A stretch of DNA of 64,000 nucleotides, from the NCBI RefSeq assembly GCF_000281045.1, contig NW_008246070.1, forward strand, positions 390,048 through 454,047. The letters run 5' to 3'. The notes under the pieces were generated by a model. That model was not told where the DNA came from. It saw nothing but the letters and a program-made list of their open reading frames with translations, and did no database searches. Positions 35,766 to 45,111 of the stretch are shown here, piece by piece; position 1 is the first letter of the stretch; the number at the start of each line of letters is the position of its first letter. The position numbers and the translations under genes were made by a program. This stretch comes from Saprolegnia diclina VS20. Lineage: Eukaryota > Oomycota > Saprolegniomycetes > Saprolegniales > Saprolegniaceae.

Positions 35766-36177
35766 ACCATAGATTAATTCCATATTTGCATTTGCGATGT
35801 CATAACTCGGATCCTGTCGCACGCTGCCGCTTGGGTCTCGTGGCCAAGGTCGACACGGTGCCCGCCAAAGACAGCTGGCGACAACGCGCACCCTTGGCCG
35901 ACGCAAAGGACGTGTTGGCATCTGGGAGAGCTATCTGGGAGGTGCTTGAAGTACTACATGTAGAAGGTCCCGAGGTTGGACTAGAAAGGGCAGAAGTTCA
36001 ACATGCGTGGCGGCGTGCCAGCCAATATACTGTAAATTTGTATGAACTCTTTAGGCTCCAAACTCAACTAGGCTACATATACGCTAGGACGCAATCGTCT
36101 TGGATAACGTATACCAGGCCGTTGGCGCGTCCTATAAATAGGCGCAACGGCAATCTCGGCTCATTTCCCATCGTGTC
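35766..36177. other. Intergenic region with promoter of the next gene
   Basis: About 410 bp between UTP20 and the coiled-coil gene. It is AT-richer than the coding DNA from 36000 on. The only clear signal is the TATA box and initiator at 36133-36170, listed separately. Confidence 0.5.
36133..36170 (+). promoter_or_regulatory. TATA box and oomycete-like initiator
   Basis: TATAAATA at 36133-36140 is followed 20 bp later by TCATTTCCCA at 36161-36170, which resembles the oomycete initiator (TCATTYY). The ATG follows at 36178, so the 5' leader would be only about 15 nt. The spacing of TATA and initiator is right for RNA polymerase II. Confidence 0.55.
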
Positions 36178-37094
36178 ATGGAGTCGCAGACCAAGTCCAA
36201 GCTGCTCGAAGCCAAGCAGGTGCGTCATGGCGCATGCTGCATCTCTTCATGCGCCGAGGTAGCGGCGGAAGGACGTCTCGAGCGATGCCATGCTGCTGCA
36301 GAACCGCATCTCGCTCCTCAAGGTACCTCCATGCGCTTCGTCGTCATCGCATGAACGTACATGGCAGGCCGAGGAAGCGCGGGCGTGGAAGAAGATTGAG
36401 CAGACAAAGAAGCGGGCACACGAGCTGCTCAAGCTGCGCCAAGAGAAGGACCAGTACGCGCGCGAGCGCAATGCGCTCATGACGCAGGCCGAGCGCGAGC
36501 TCCATACGATCCAGCAGGCCAAGCGCGAAGTCGTCCTCGCCTCCGAGAAGGTTCGTGCTTCCATGGTCCTTGCACATCGACCCTGCGTTGCGTAGAAGGA
36601 GATTGATGCAGCGATCCTCGAACAAAAGCGCAACGAAGCACAACAGCTCAAGGAAGACAAGCAAAAATGGCGGCAGTACACCGAGACGAAGAAGCGCCAG
36701 GAGCTCGAAGATGCGATTCGCCGGCGCGAAGACATTGTCAAGCAGCAAGACCAGCTGCGCCGCACCAAGCGCACCAAGCAGGTGCGTTGGGAATATATAG
36801 CAAGACGCCACCTCTACGTGTATGTAGGCGGAGCTGGAGCGGGCCAACAAGGCGCGCGCCGACGGTATTGTCAAGCGCGAGGAGCAAGTCTTTCACGAAA
36901 AGGAGCTCGAAGTACGCTATCATTTCGAGCCCAACTGGGGTTTGCTTATCGAGGTCTTATAGGTCCAGGAAATGGAGAAGCTCGAGATGGAGCTCATCCA
37001 GCGGTTAAGAAACACGCAGCACCTGCAAAAACAGGCGTACGAAGAGCTCGAGAACGCACTGAACGGGTCGTTCGCGACCACGAGCGTCTCGTAG
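36178..37094 (+). CDS. Small highly charged coiled-coil protein, six exons
   Basis: Six short exons (36178-36219, 36263-36322, 36368-36550, 36596-36781, 36828-36911, 36963-37094) separated by five phase-0 introns of 43-51 nt give 228 residues. Every join keeps the frame and removes stops. The product is almost entirely coiled coil, rich in Lys, Glu, Gln and Arg (AWKKIEQTKKRAHELLKLRQ, EAQQLKEDKQKWRQYTETKK, EKLEMELIQRLRNTQHLQK). It resembles the class of small axonemal or basal-body coiled-coil proteins, but I cannot name it. It has the clearest core promoter in the window, a TATA box and initiator directly upstream. It converges on the next gene with 25 bp between stops. Confidence 0.75.
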
Positions 37095-37119
37095 GCCTCT
37101 AGTTGCGACTGCAAATAAA

Positions 37120-38085
37120 CTATCTGTCTGGCCCGTGGGGTGGACTCGACGGTGGTCGCTTCCGGCACACGAGCACGCGGCCGCACTTGTAGTAGCGCGA
37201 GAGATGGTCGCGCGGCGTCGTGGTCGGGAGCATCGTCGTGCCCATCGAGCGCACATTGTCCGAGAAGGCGCACACGTGCGACCGCTTCATGCGCCCGCAC
37301 TTGACGCAATTGTAGATCGTACGCGGGTTGCTCTTCTTGGTGACGCCGATGTGGGACGCCGCCGGCAAGACGCGCTTGGGTGGTACCACGTGCACGAACG
37401 GCAGAAAAAACGACGTCGGGGGATCCGGAAACGCACGTGGCGGCGCCGGCAGGTCGCCGACGGGTGGCTTGGCCTTGAGCTGTCGATGGCGCGGGTCGTG
37501 CAACGCCGGTGCTATCCCCGTCTTGTCTGACAGAGGCTGCAGTAGCGGCGCGACGAGCGCAAACGCATCGTCGCCCGAGTCGCTCGCGTCCGGTGCCAAG
37601 TAGTCGCGATCGAGCGATTGACGGAGGCGCGAGCTGTCCTCTGCCTGTCGCGTGAGGATCTTGTTTCGGACGCGGGCCAAGAGCGTGTCGAGGCGATGCT
37701 CCTTGGTCACGGGTACTGGTGGCAGCGCTGGCGCGAGGAGCGCGTCGAGACGGGATGGTGCAACGGCGCGCGGCGACTCGTGGTCGCTGGACGAGCTTTC
37801 CGTGGGCACGGATATGGTCAAGTGGTTGTGGCGCTTGCGCTTTGCATGCTTTGGCGTCGTTATCCACGGGTACGGTACCGGTGCTGCCAGTTGTATGTAC
37901 AGCGGCTCGCCGGCGTCGGCGCGCTCGTCGACCACAAAGTACAAGTCGCCGGTCGACGACGGCAGCCCGTCGTTGGCATCGTCATCGTCCTCAGTATACA
38001 GCGCCTGCCCTCCGGCGAAGCCATATGCATCCGCGTCCATGGCGGGCACCACCGGCGGCGGACTTGCCGCTGGCCGCTGGAACAT
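37120..38085 (-). CDS. Unrecognised protein with C-terminal Cys cluster
   Basis: An intronless frame of 321 residues from the first ATG (38085). Most of it is low-complexity and probably disordered: Pro-rich, with an acidic patch (TEDDDDANDG) and a Ser run. The only folded-looking part is the C-terminus: RTIYNCVKCGRMKRSHVCAF and, further on, RYYKCGRVLVC, which together offer CxxC and two more Cys for a zinc site. The CxxC with a following KR-rich stretch could be a small zinc ribbon. I know no family for it; it may be oomycete-specific. The frame is open 15 nt further upstream, but without ATG. Confidence 0.55.
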   Translation of the reverse strand: MFQRPAASPPPVVPAMDADAYGFAGGQALYTEDDDDANDGLPSSTGDLYFVVDERADAGEPLYIQLAAPVPYPWITTPKHAKRKRHNHLTISVPTESSSSDHESPRAVAPSRLDALLAPALPPVPVTKEHRLDTLLARVRNKILTRQAEDSSRLRQSLDRDYLAPDASDSGDDAFALVAPLLQPLSDKTGIAPALHDPRHRQLKAKPPVGDLPAPPRAFPDPPTSFFLPFVHVVPPKRVLPAASHIGVTKKSNPRTIYNCVKCGRMKRSHVCAFSDNVRSMGTTMLPTTTPRDHLSRYYKCGRVLVCRKRPPSSPPHGPDR

Positions 38086-38715
38086 GCGACCTTGAAGCAA
38101 AAAAGGATCCTACTTTAATTCGCACGTGCCATAGGACATGCGCCGGTGCACGTTTCGTCAACGGCGTGAATGCCTTGCATACAAACATCCAGTGTATTTT
38201 ATTGGCCGCGGTCCCAACGCGAGTATATTTTTTTTACCAAACCGGAATTCTTGGGGAAAGTAACTCAAAATAATCTTGCAACGACTGCACAGAGTTCGTT
38301 AATTCCCCCACGACCTTGAAGTTGGCTGCGGCCGCCACTAAAAAACATTGGTTCATACAGGCCGTTTGTATACAATTAAAAAAAAGAACGTGGCCGTGGA
38401 TATCCGGATACGGAATGGATTTTCGGGCACGTATCCGGACCGCACCTCGTTTTGCATTCGTTGAAGTCGTGAGTACTTGTTGGTTTTGAGAACTTCAGCT
38501 TGCTTGACGCGGCAGCCTGGACGTCCTTGAAGCGCGCTCTCCGACCCTCCGCAAACTTGGTGGCCTCAACGAGCAGCTCTGTCGTTGCGCCACGTACTAG
38601 CACCATTGCCCTGCCGCCGACGCGCCTCGAAGACGCTCCACGGACTGCGACAGCCGCCGAGTCGGCCATACGATCCCGTCGCCCACCGTCGCCACAACTT
38701 CAACTCGCCCAACCC
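38086..38715. other. Intergenic region, AT-rich
   Basis: The divergent promoter region between the Cys-cluster gene and the SANT-like gene. AT-rich runs occur at 38220-38240 and 38375-38390. The element TATCCGGATACGGAAT lies at 38401-38416 and a second TATCCGGA at 38433-38440. The reading frame of the SANT-like gene is open back to 38500, but without ATG. Confidence 0.45.
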
Positions 38716-39780
38716 ATGTTGAGTCTGCGCGCGGACCAGCCCAGCATGTCCTTGCCAATGCCATCGTCCACAGCAACAACGTCGACATCACCGACGTCGC
38801 GGCCCTTTCTGAGCCTGCCCAAGCCGGCGGTCGTCGTCCGGAAGTCCAAGCCGCCCCATTATCTTATGCACCCGCTCGACGAGATCCCGTCGTACGCGAC
38901 CCATGCATCGCGGAGCGACTTTGTGCCCGAACCCGAGAGCGTCGAAAACCCCCTGTACACAGCGTCGCCGACGGCCGAGTCGCGCACCGAAGAAGACGAG
39001 TCGTCCGACGACACGACGCCCGACGACGAGCAAGACACAGCGTGGGTGCAGCGCGCGCGGCCGTTTGCAAAAAAGCGCCGCGCGCTGCTCACCCCCAAGG
39101 GATCGGGCGACCGCCACGCGCCGCAGCGAACACCACCGCCACGCGCCGCCTCCCAGCGCGCCGCGGCCAAGCCGCTCGTGGACCCGCTCAACGAGAAGCG
39201 GTCCACGAAGAGCAAGTGTCCGCCGGGTCTCCGCTCTGGCAAGTGGACGCCCGAGGAAGAGAAGTTCACCAACACGATGATCCACTACTTCCGGCTCGGG
39301 CTCCTCGACATTGAAGACGGCACGTCACTGCGGTGGTACCTCAGCAAGAAGCTCAACTGCGAAGCGATGCGCGTGACCAAGAAGCTCAAGGGCAACAGCT
39401 CGATCGGCAAGCAGATCTTCCGCGCGCTCGACTCGTCGAGTGTCACGGAAGCGTCCGTGCGCGAGGCCACTGAGACGCTGCGCGTGCTCGAAGAAGAGTT
39501 CTTCTCGTCGCTCGCGTACAAACCGCCGCCGAATGGTGCGGCCAAGGAGGTTGCGCCGCCACAAGCGAACAGCAAGCGACCAAAGCGTGCCAAGCCCACC
39601 GTCGCGCCCGAGCCGCCTTTGCCGATGGTTGTCGAGGACGAGCTGCCAAGCGAGCCAGCCAACCCGGAGGCCGAGCTCCTCTTGCATTTTTGCCTCTCGG
39701 CGCACCGTGGCGAGAAGCGGTCCGTGGACGTTGCCGGCTTGGACGACGACGACGACGACGACGACGGCGACGAGTCGTGA
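38716..39780 (+). CDS. Protein with SANT-like stramenopile domain
   Basis: 354 residues from the first ATG; the frame is open to 38500, so an upstream exon could add about 70 residues. The first half is low-complexity (Ser, Pro, Thr) with an acidic Asp/Glu stretch. The conserved part begins with CPPGLRSGKWTPEEEKFTN, a SANT/Myb-like start, and continues IHYFRLGLLDIEDGTSLRWYLSKKLNC, then MRVTKKLKGNSSIGKQIF. I recognise the pattern of an acidic W-x-P-E-E-E helix, a Leu-Ser-x-x-Leu-x-C helix and a basic Lys-Gly-x-x-Ser-Ile-Gly-Lys loop as one recurring in oomycete and diatom proteins of unknown function. It ends in an Asp tract coded by GAC repeats (about 39745-39775), prone to length change. A DNA- or chromatin-binding role is only inferred. 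Confidence 0.65.
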   Translation: MLSLRADQPSMSLPMPSSTATTSTSPTSRPFLSLPKPAVVVRKSKPPHYLMHPLDEIPSYATHASRSDFVPEPESVENPLYTASPTAESRTEEDESSDDTTPDDEQDTAWVQRARPFAKKRRALLTPKGSGDRHAPQRTPPPRAASQRAAAKPLVDPLNEKRSTKSKCPPGLRSGKWTPEEEKFTNTMIHYFRLGLLDIEDGTSLRWYLSKKLNCEAMRVTKKLKGNSSIGKQIFRALDSSSVTEASVREATETLRVLEEEFFSSLAYKPPPNGAAKEVAPPQANSKRPKRAKPTVAPEPPLPMVVEDELPSEPANPEAELLLHFCLSAHRGEKRSVDVAGLDDDDDDDDGDES

Positions 39781-39839
39781 GTAGATCAGATAGCGTAAAT
39801 AACACCACCACATAAAGCCACAACTAGTACATTAGCTGT

Positions 39840-41071
39840 TTACGACGTTGCTGGCAGCGGCTTGGCCGACCACGCGAGGAGCCACTTGAGGTTCGTGAGA
39901 GCATTCTTGGAGGCTTTGGTCCACGCTTCGTCGTCGCGAAGGAACAGCAGTGAAAAGTTGCCCACGTCCGAGGCTGTAATCTACAAGCATCGTCGAGCAC
40001 ATGCAGAGGTCGCGGGAAGAACCTTGTACGGAAGTCGGAAGCTCAGGTCGCGCTCGAGGACCCACGTCTCGAGATGACCGAGGCAGTCGAGCCACGCGGC
40101 GATGCCGAGGTTGAAGAAGCTCTCGGGGAAGGCGTCTTGGTCCGACCCGTGCCTAATAGCCTCACGTCACGAGCGCGAATAGGAACACGAGCGTCGTACA
40201 GGTGGTACTCCATCTCGGGTCGCTGCAGCCGGATCACTTTGGACGCATTCCCGAGCGGGACGAGGCGGTATCTACAGGCGACTTGAAGACGTGGCGCTAG
40301 CGACAAGGGTCACCTGTGAAAGGCGACGCCGAGACACTCGGCAATGTGCTGCAATAGCAGCGTCGCTTCGCCCCACGCCGCGTTGATCTCGTGCCAGTCC
40401 GTGTGCTGCGTCGGCAGGCGGCCCATCGAGAAGCCGTTGATCGTCCCGAACGGGCCCTTGTGCCAGATGTAAAAGGCGTCGCTCGCGACGTTCAGGCGCC
40501 GGATCGCCCGCGCGCGCTGCTCCATCGTGGCCACGCGCGCGATCTCCATGTCGCGAAGCTCGCGCTGCGCCGCCAGTGCCCACATGCGGTCGTCAATCGA
40601 CGCCCACACGGCCATCTCGTCGTACTCGAGCTCGGCCATCTCGAGCTCAAGGCGCTCGAGGTCGGCTTCGATGCGCACTCGCTCGTCGCGCATCGACTGC
40701 ATGAGGCGATCATGATGGGTGCGGCGCCGGACCGGCGGCGGCGACTTGGTCTTGGGCGTTGACGAGAGGAAGGATGCCAGCACCCGCTTCTCGTAGCGCG
40801 CGTTCTCGTTGTTCTTCTCGAGCATCGTCGTGAGCAGATGGAGGCAGTCGGTGCAGAACGCCTGCGGCGACGTCAGCGAGGCCGTCGCCACACCGTCCGC
40901 GACAACATGCAGGCGCTGCATCTTCTTGACGTGCGAGCTCACGTCGGCGTGGCTCAAGGAGGCGTCGCGCGTCGACATGGCCGGGTTCATCGCGCTCGCG
41001 TGGACATTGACGTACGACTCGTCGAGGCTGGCGTTCGAGCCATGCTTGCAGCGGACGCAGTAGTCGCTCAT
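39840..41071 (-). CDS. ATG6: Beclin-1/ATG6 autophagy protein
   Basis: Four exons (41071-40314, 40271-40200, 40152-40023, 39980-39840), with introns of 42, 47 and 42 nt and phases closing, give 366 residues, shorter than human Beclin-1 (450). It opens with a CxxC (YCVRCKHGS), as Beclin does. Residues about 110-200 are coiled coil. The evolutionarily conserved domain follows: AFYIWHKGPFGTINGFSMGRL, WHEINAAWGEATLLLQHIA, then RYRLVPLGNASKV across the first intron, then GIAAWLDCLGHLE and finally TNLKWLLAWSA. Beclin is the scaffold of the Vps34 PI3-kinase complexes on endosomes and phagophores. No BH3-like segment is obvious. The second intron uses GTACG and not a nearer GT, because that restores the frame and length. 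Divergent from the next gene over 167 bp. Confidence 0.92.
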
Positions 41072-41238
41072 GGATCGTTCTGCCACAAGGCCATGTGGTT
41101 TCTGCGGGCGAAATTCGGACACATCCGAATCTCAACATTTGAAATTCGGCTAAAGCGGGGGAAGGGTCCCCCCCCCAAGGGTCTACATGCTCTTGACTAT
41201 TTCGGGTTGCCTGTTTAAAGTAACGCCATACTAGCTAA
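41072..41238. promoter_or_regulatory. Short divergent promoter region
   Basis: 167 bp between ATG6 and the membrane protein gene. It contains a nine-C homopolymer at 41168-41176 flanked by G-rich sequence (GGGGGAAGGGT), so the strand is strongly purine/pyrimidine-asymmetric. No TATA or CCAAT box is visible. Confidence 0.35.
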
Positions 41239-43122
41239 ATGCTGGTAACGCGGGTGCTGCCGTACGACGACCCGACGCGACAATCTCAGCAAGCGTGGAA
41301 GCTCGGCTCGGGGCTCGTACTGGCGCTGGTCTACTTGGCCTTGGCTACGTTGGTGGCGTTGAGCACGTACACGCTCTCCACGATTGCCAACACGCCACTC
41401 TTCATGGGGCTCAACCTCCAGACGTTCACGAGCAACCAATTCAACGTCCCGATCAACGTCGTGCTCAAGGGCGAAACGGCGCTTCCGCTCGCATCGACGC
41501 AGCCCTTGGACGCGACGCTGTCGCTCAGCACGCTGCTCTACAAGCTCTGCAAGAAGGACGACCAGGCGTGCGCGGCGTCGTTTCTCCCGTCGTCCAACGA
41601 GATCTGGCGCAGTGTGGTCAAGGCTCTGGCGTTGATTCCCAGCTTTGACCAGCCACTCTTCCAGGACCCGACCCAGACCGTTGTGATTTCGCACATCAAC
41701 AACCTCAGCGGCTGGAACAAACCCATGGCGCAGATGTACATATCGGGGCACGACATGGCGATCACGTGCATGGTGCGCCGCGCGAGCTTCTACGTCGCAA
41801 CGTCATCGCCATCGACGGCCGTCATCGACTCGGTAGTCTTTTGCTCGCAGCGCAAATTTGATCCGAACTGGGTTTGTGAGAACGACGTCTCGGAGGACGC
41901 CAACACGTACGCGCTTCGTATCGGCAAAGGCGAAGCGAGATACCTTGGCGTCGCGCCGCGCAGTGACGTGTACATGAACCCAGGGTACCTCGCCACGTTC
42001 CGCAACGAGGCGGCGACCGTGCGCCTCAATACACTGACCTTCTTTGACGAGTACCAGTACGGCATGCTTCGCACCTTTGCGCCGTGGGACCTCCTCCCCG
42101 CGGTGAGCTGCGCGACTTTCAACACCGAGACGGGGCTTGGTTGGCTCTTTATGTGCAAGGGACTGGTGACCATGATCTGGGAGAGCGATGCGCTCATGCT
42201 CTCCAACAGCGCCGTGCTCTGGCTGCTGACCGCGTACCTCGTGGCGCTGCAGCTCGTCTTCTTGCGCCATAGCGCCATCTGCAGCGTGCCCGTCTACATG
42301 TCCAAGACCGTTGTCGGTCTCGCCATCCTCTTTGTGAGCTTTTACGGCAACATGAACCTCCAGGCGCTGACGACGTACTTGTCCATGAAGCCCAGCGCTG
42401 AAACACCCAAGTACTACAAGTGGCTCGGCGCCGCGCAACTGGCGTCGATCGTCGGCATCATGACAGGGCCGCTTATCCAAATGTGGTTCAACCCGCGACT
42501 CGTGACGCAAACGTGGCTCCTTCTGGTGTTCAGCCTCGTCAACTGGAGTCTGGTGTTTGTGCTCGAGGCGTTTGTGTTTCCAGCGAGAAGCCGCATCGTG
42601 CCGGGACCATGTTACCATGCCTCGTCGAGCAACTGCTTTGCGTTCGATGCGATCGCGCATACGTACTACGCGTCGGCCATCGCGTCGGCCAGTGTCGTCA
42701 TCGTTGCGATCCTCTGCGTCAACGTCCACTCGTCGTACTGCAAGAGAGACAAGGTCAAGGCGGCAGCGACCAACTCGGTGCTTGGGTACCTCGAGATCAG
42801 TGACTTGTCGAGCGTCCTCACATCGCCCCACGGGCTCCTCGTGTCGACGGCCGACGGAGCCATTGGCATCGACCACGGCGTCCTGCTCGTCAAAAACATG
42901 CTCCAAGTGTCCGACATGGTGCTGACACGGACGTCCAACGTCCAGTACGAGCTCATTTACCGCTTGCTTCCAACGACCTTTCTCAGAACGCTCTTCAGCC
43001 GTTCGATCGGCTCGATTCGCATCGTCTCTGTGGATCGAACCCGGATTCTGCGTCAATCCAGCTTCAAGCACTTGCACGAAATGGACCTCGGGTCGCGCCA
43101 CTGGTCCCCGTACTTTACGTGA
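41239..43122 (+). CDS. Multi-pass membrane protein of unknown function
   Basis: An intronless frame of 627 residues. Residues 1-20 are cytosolic-looking and are followed by a transmembrane segment (GLVLALVYLALATLVALSTY). Residues about 46-310 are a non-membrane domain with several Cys (CKKDDQAC, CMVRRASF, FCSQRKF, WVCEND) that probably form disulfides outside the cytosol. From about 325 a cluster of transmembrane helices follows (AVLWLLTAYLVALQLVF, MSKTVVGLAILFVSFYG, LLVFSLVNWSLVFVLEAFVF, SAIASASVVIVAILCV), then a cytosolic tail. The layout (N-terminal anchor, large Cys-bearing ectodomain, C-terminal helix bundle) is shared with the gene at 56218-61416, though I see little direct sequence match. 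I do not recognise the family. Confidence 0.75.
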   Translation: MLVTRVLPYDDPTRQSQQAWKLGSGLVLALVYLALATLVALSTYTLSTIANTPLFMGLNLQTFTSNQFNVPINVVLKGETALPLASTQPLDATLSLSTLLYKLCKKDDQACAASFLPSSNEIWRSVVKALALIPSFDQPLFQDPTQTVVISHINNLSGWNKPMAQMYISGHDMAITCMVRRASFYVATSSPSTAVIDSVVFCSQRKFDPNWVCENDVSEDANTYALRIGKGEARYLGVAPRSDVYMNPGYLATFRNEAATVRLNTLTFFDEYQYGMLRTFAPWDLLPAVSCATFNTETGLGWLFMCKGLVTMIWESDALMLSNSAVLWLLTAYLVALQLVFLRHSAICSVPVYMSKTVVGLAILFVSFYGNMNLQALTTYLSMKPSAETPKYYKWLGAAQLASIVGIMTGPLIQMWFNPRLVTQTWLLLVFSLVNWSLVFVLEAFVFPARSRIVPGPCYHASSSNCFAFDAIAHTYYASAIASASVVIVAILCVNVHSSYCKRDKVKAAATNSVLGYLEISDLSSVLTSPHGLLVSTADGAIGIDHGVLLVKNMLQVSDMVLTRTSNVQYELIYRLLPTTFLRTLFSRSIGSIRIVSVDRTRILRQSSFKHLHEMDLGSRHWSPYFT

Positions 43123-43492
43123 AGAGGCAAGAGCAACAGCAAGGGTCGATAACGCCGTTCATACTTCATTAACCTTGGTGCAGACATGGGCGTCCACAAT
43201 ACAAGAAATATGGCGACTGCATCCTGTCAACAACACGTCTGGAACCAAGGAAATAAGTGCGTATTCCTTGCTTATAGATCCCTGGCAGCGGCGTGACGCG
43301 CTGAGAGTCACCGTAGCTGTTGTGCGAGTTCATGACGCGACCACTGCGCAAGCTGCATGTGCTCGCAAGAAAGCTTGTCGTCCGAGGCTGTGTCGCTGCC
43401 ACGTGGACACCAAAAGATCGCATCGCCACCAATCACGTGCTGTTATTTCTACGATTTTAGCCAATCACAGCACTTTATAATTCGAAATTGGC
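43123..43492. other. Intergenic region with twin CCAAT boxes
   Basis: About 370 bp upstream of the WDR20 homologue. Two CCAATCA boxes occur in the same orientation at 43429-43435 and 43461-43467, the latter 26 bp before the ATG and followed by TTTATAA (43474-43480). Nothing else is recognised. Confidence 0.5.
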
Positions 43493-45080
43493 ATGACCGG
43501 CGGCGTCGCGGGTGGCGAGCTGCGCGCAGCGACGGGCAGCATCTACATGCTCGAGCGCGCGTTCGACTCGATGGACGCGCTCACGTCGCTGGACAAGCGC
43601 GCAGGCCTCCACGTGATGAACGTACCACTCGGCCACGACGACGACGACGACGAGCGCGACGTCCTTGCGCACCGCCGGTACCATTGGAACCGCAAATGCA
43701 GCCTCTCGTTCGTCGAGACCAAGACGTTCATCCCGTACCGCACCATGGCCGAGACGCCTCGGTCGGCCAAGCAGCCCGATGTGTTTGTCTTGCACAACGT
43801 CCTCAACTACGTCTTTGTCTACCCGTTCCCGTCGTTTGAGGTGCGAGATTGCACTTTGCAAAGGATGACGCCGCCGCGTAGGCGCCGGTGGACGTGATGC
43901 GCTTCAACAGCACGCCCATTTGCCACGACTTTCGCCTTCCGATGCTACCGACGCAGCCCACGAACGTCGTCCTCGCGCTACTCTCGTCCGACATCGTGGT
44001 CTTGGACCCGCTCCACGGCCTCGACACCTACTCGCACCACAACCGCGGGGTAATGACTGCTTAAAAGATAGCATTGCTGTACAGACTGCGTAGGGCCAAA
44101 TCTGTGCCAGCCCCGTGACCACCGTCAAGTGGGTCGGCCAAAGCCACACTGAGTTTGTCGTTGCGCACGAGTCGGGCGACCTCTTCCTGTACGACCATAC
44201 ATGGAGAGACGAGTCAATCGCGAGCCTCGTGAGCGAAGAGAGTCCGGACTTTCCGATTCGGAGCCAGCGCGAAGACCGTGTGAACCCGACGTTGCACTGG
44301 AAGGTGTCGGGCTCGGCGATTTATGACGTGGCCTTCTCGCCCCATGGCAAGTACCTTGCGCTTGCGGGTCGGGACGGGTCGCTGACCGTCGTGCAGTTTC
44401 ACTTGCAGCGGTGCTACTCGCCTATCGTATCTCGGAGCGCCCTCTATTGTATGGCTGCTGTAGGAAAATTGCGCTCATGAAGAGCGTGTTTGGAGCACTC
44501 ACGACGCTTGCGTGGAGCCCCGACAGCAACTACCTCCTCGTACGACCGTCCAAGGACCAAGAAGCCTCTTATATGTGTTTAGTCGGGCGGCCAAGACGAC
44601 TGCGTGACGCTCTGGAGTCTTCGCCACAACGCTGCCATCGTTCGCTGCGAAGGTCACCGCTCGTGGGTACGACGCCATCTCGCTCCTCACGGATTGACCA
44701 CCGTGTAGGTCACGAGTGTTGCATTCGACGAGTGGTTTTGCTCGCCGCAGCACCTGCGCTTCGGCTCGGTCGGCGAAGACGGCATGCTCTGTCTCTGGGA
44801 CGTGCCCATACTAAGCGACGTACTGCATCCTTCGTCATTGACGCGTGTCGCTAACGAGAGGTAGGTCGACGAGACCTCGGCGGTGGCCTGTCGCATTCTG
44901 TCGGCACCGACGCTGACCGCGACGCTCTATGAAGGGCCCGCGACGCACGTGGTTTTTCGAGCCAAATCGATTGCCGTCAGCGCACGCGACGGCGCGGTGC
45001 GGGTCTACGCGCGTCCGCCAAACGACTGCTTTCCCGAAGAGATCCTCGCGCAAAACATCCCGTCGTACAGTATCAACTAA
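43493..45080 (+). CDS. WDR20: WDR20/CreC-like WD40 protein
   Basis: Seven exons (43493-43840, 43882-44049, 44094-44410, 44464-44539, 44583-44666, 44709-44819, 44865-45080), with introns of 41-53 nt and all phases closing, give 439 residues. The WDR20 signature blocks are present: VTTVKWVGQSHTEFVVAHESGDLFLY, SGSAIYDVAFSPHGKYLALAGRDGSL, the join RKIALMKSVFGALTTLAWSPD, SGGQDDCVTLWSL, EGHRSWVTSVAFDEW, and RFGSVGEDGMLCLWDV. WDR20 and fungal CreC bind and activate the deubiquitinases USP12/46 or CreB, so a USP12-type partner is expected elsewhere in the genome. Intron 6 (44820-44864) removes an in-frame TAG. Twin CCAAT boxes precede the start. It converges on the ankyrin gene with 31 bp between stops. 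Confidence 0.85.
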
Positions 45081-45111
45081 GCTCACATTGCTTGCTTATA
45101 TTGCGAAGACG

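Noticed and set aside
38376-38669. Minus-strand 97-codon frame
   Set aside because: It is antisense to the open upstream part of the SANT-like gene frame and runs through the CCGGATA promoter element; no family match.
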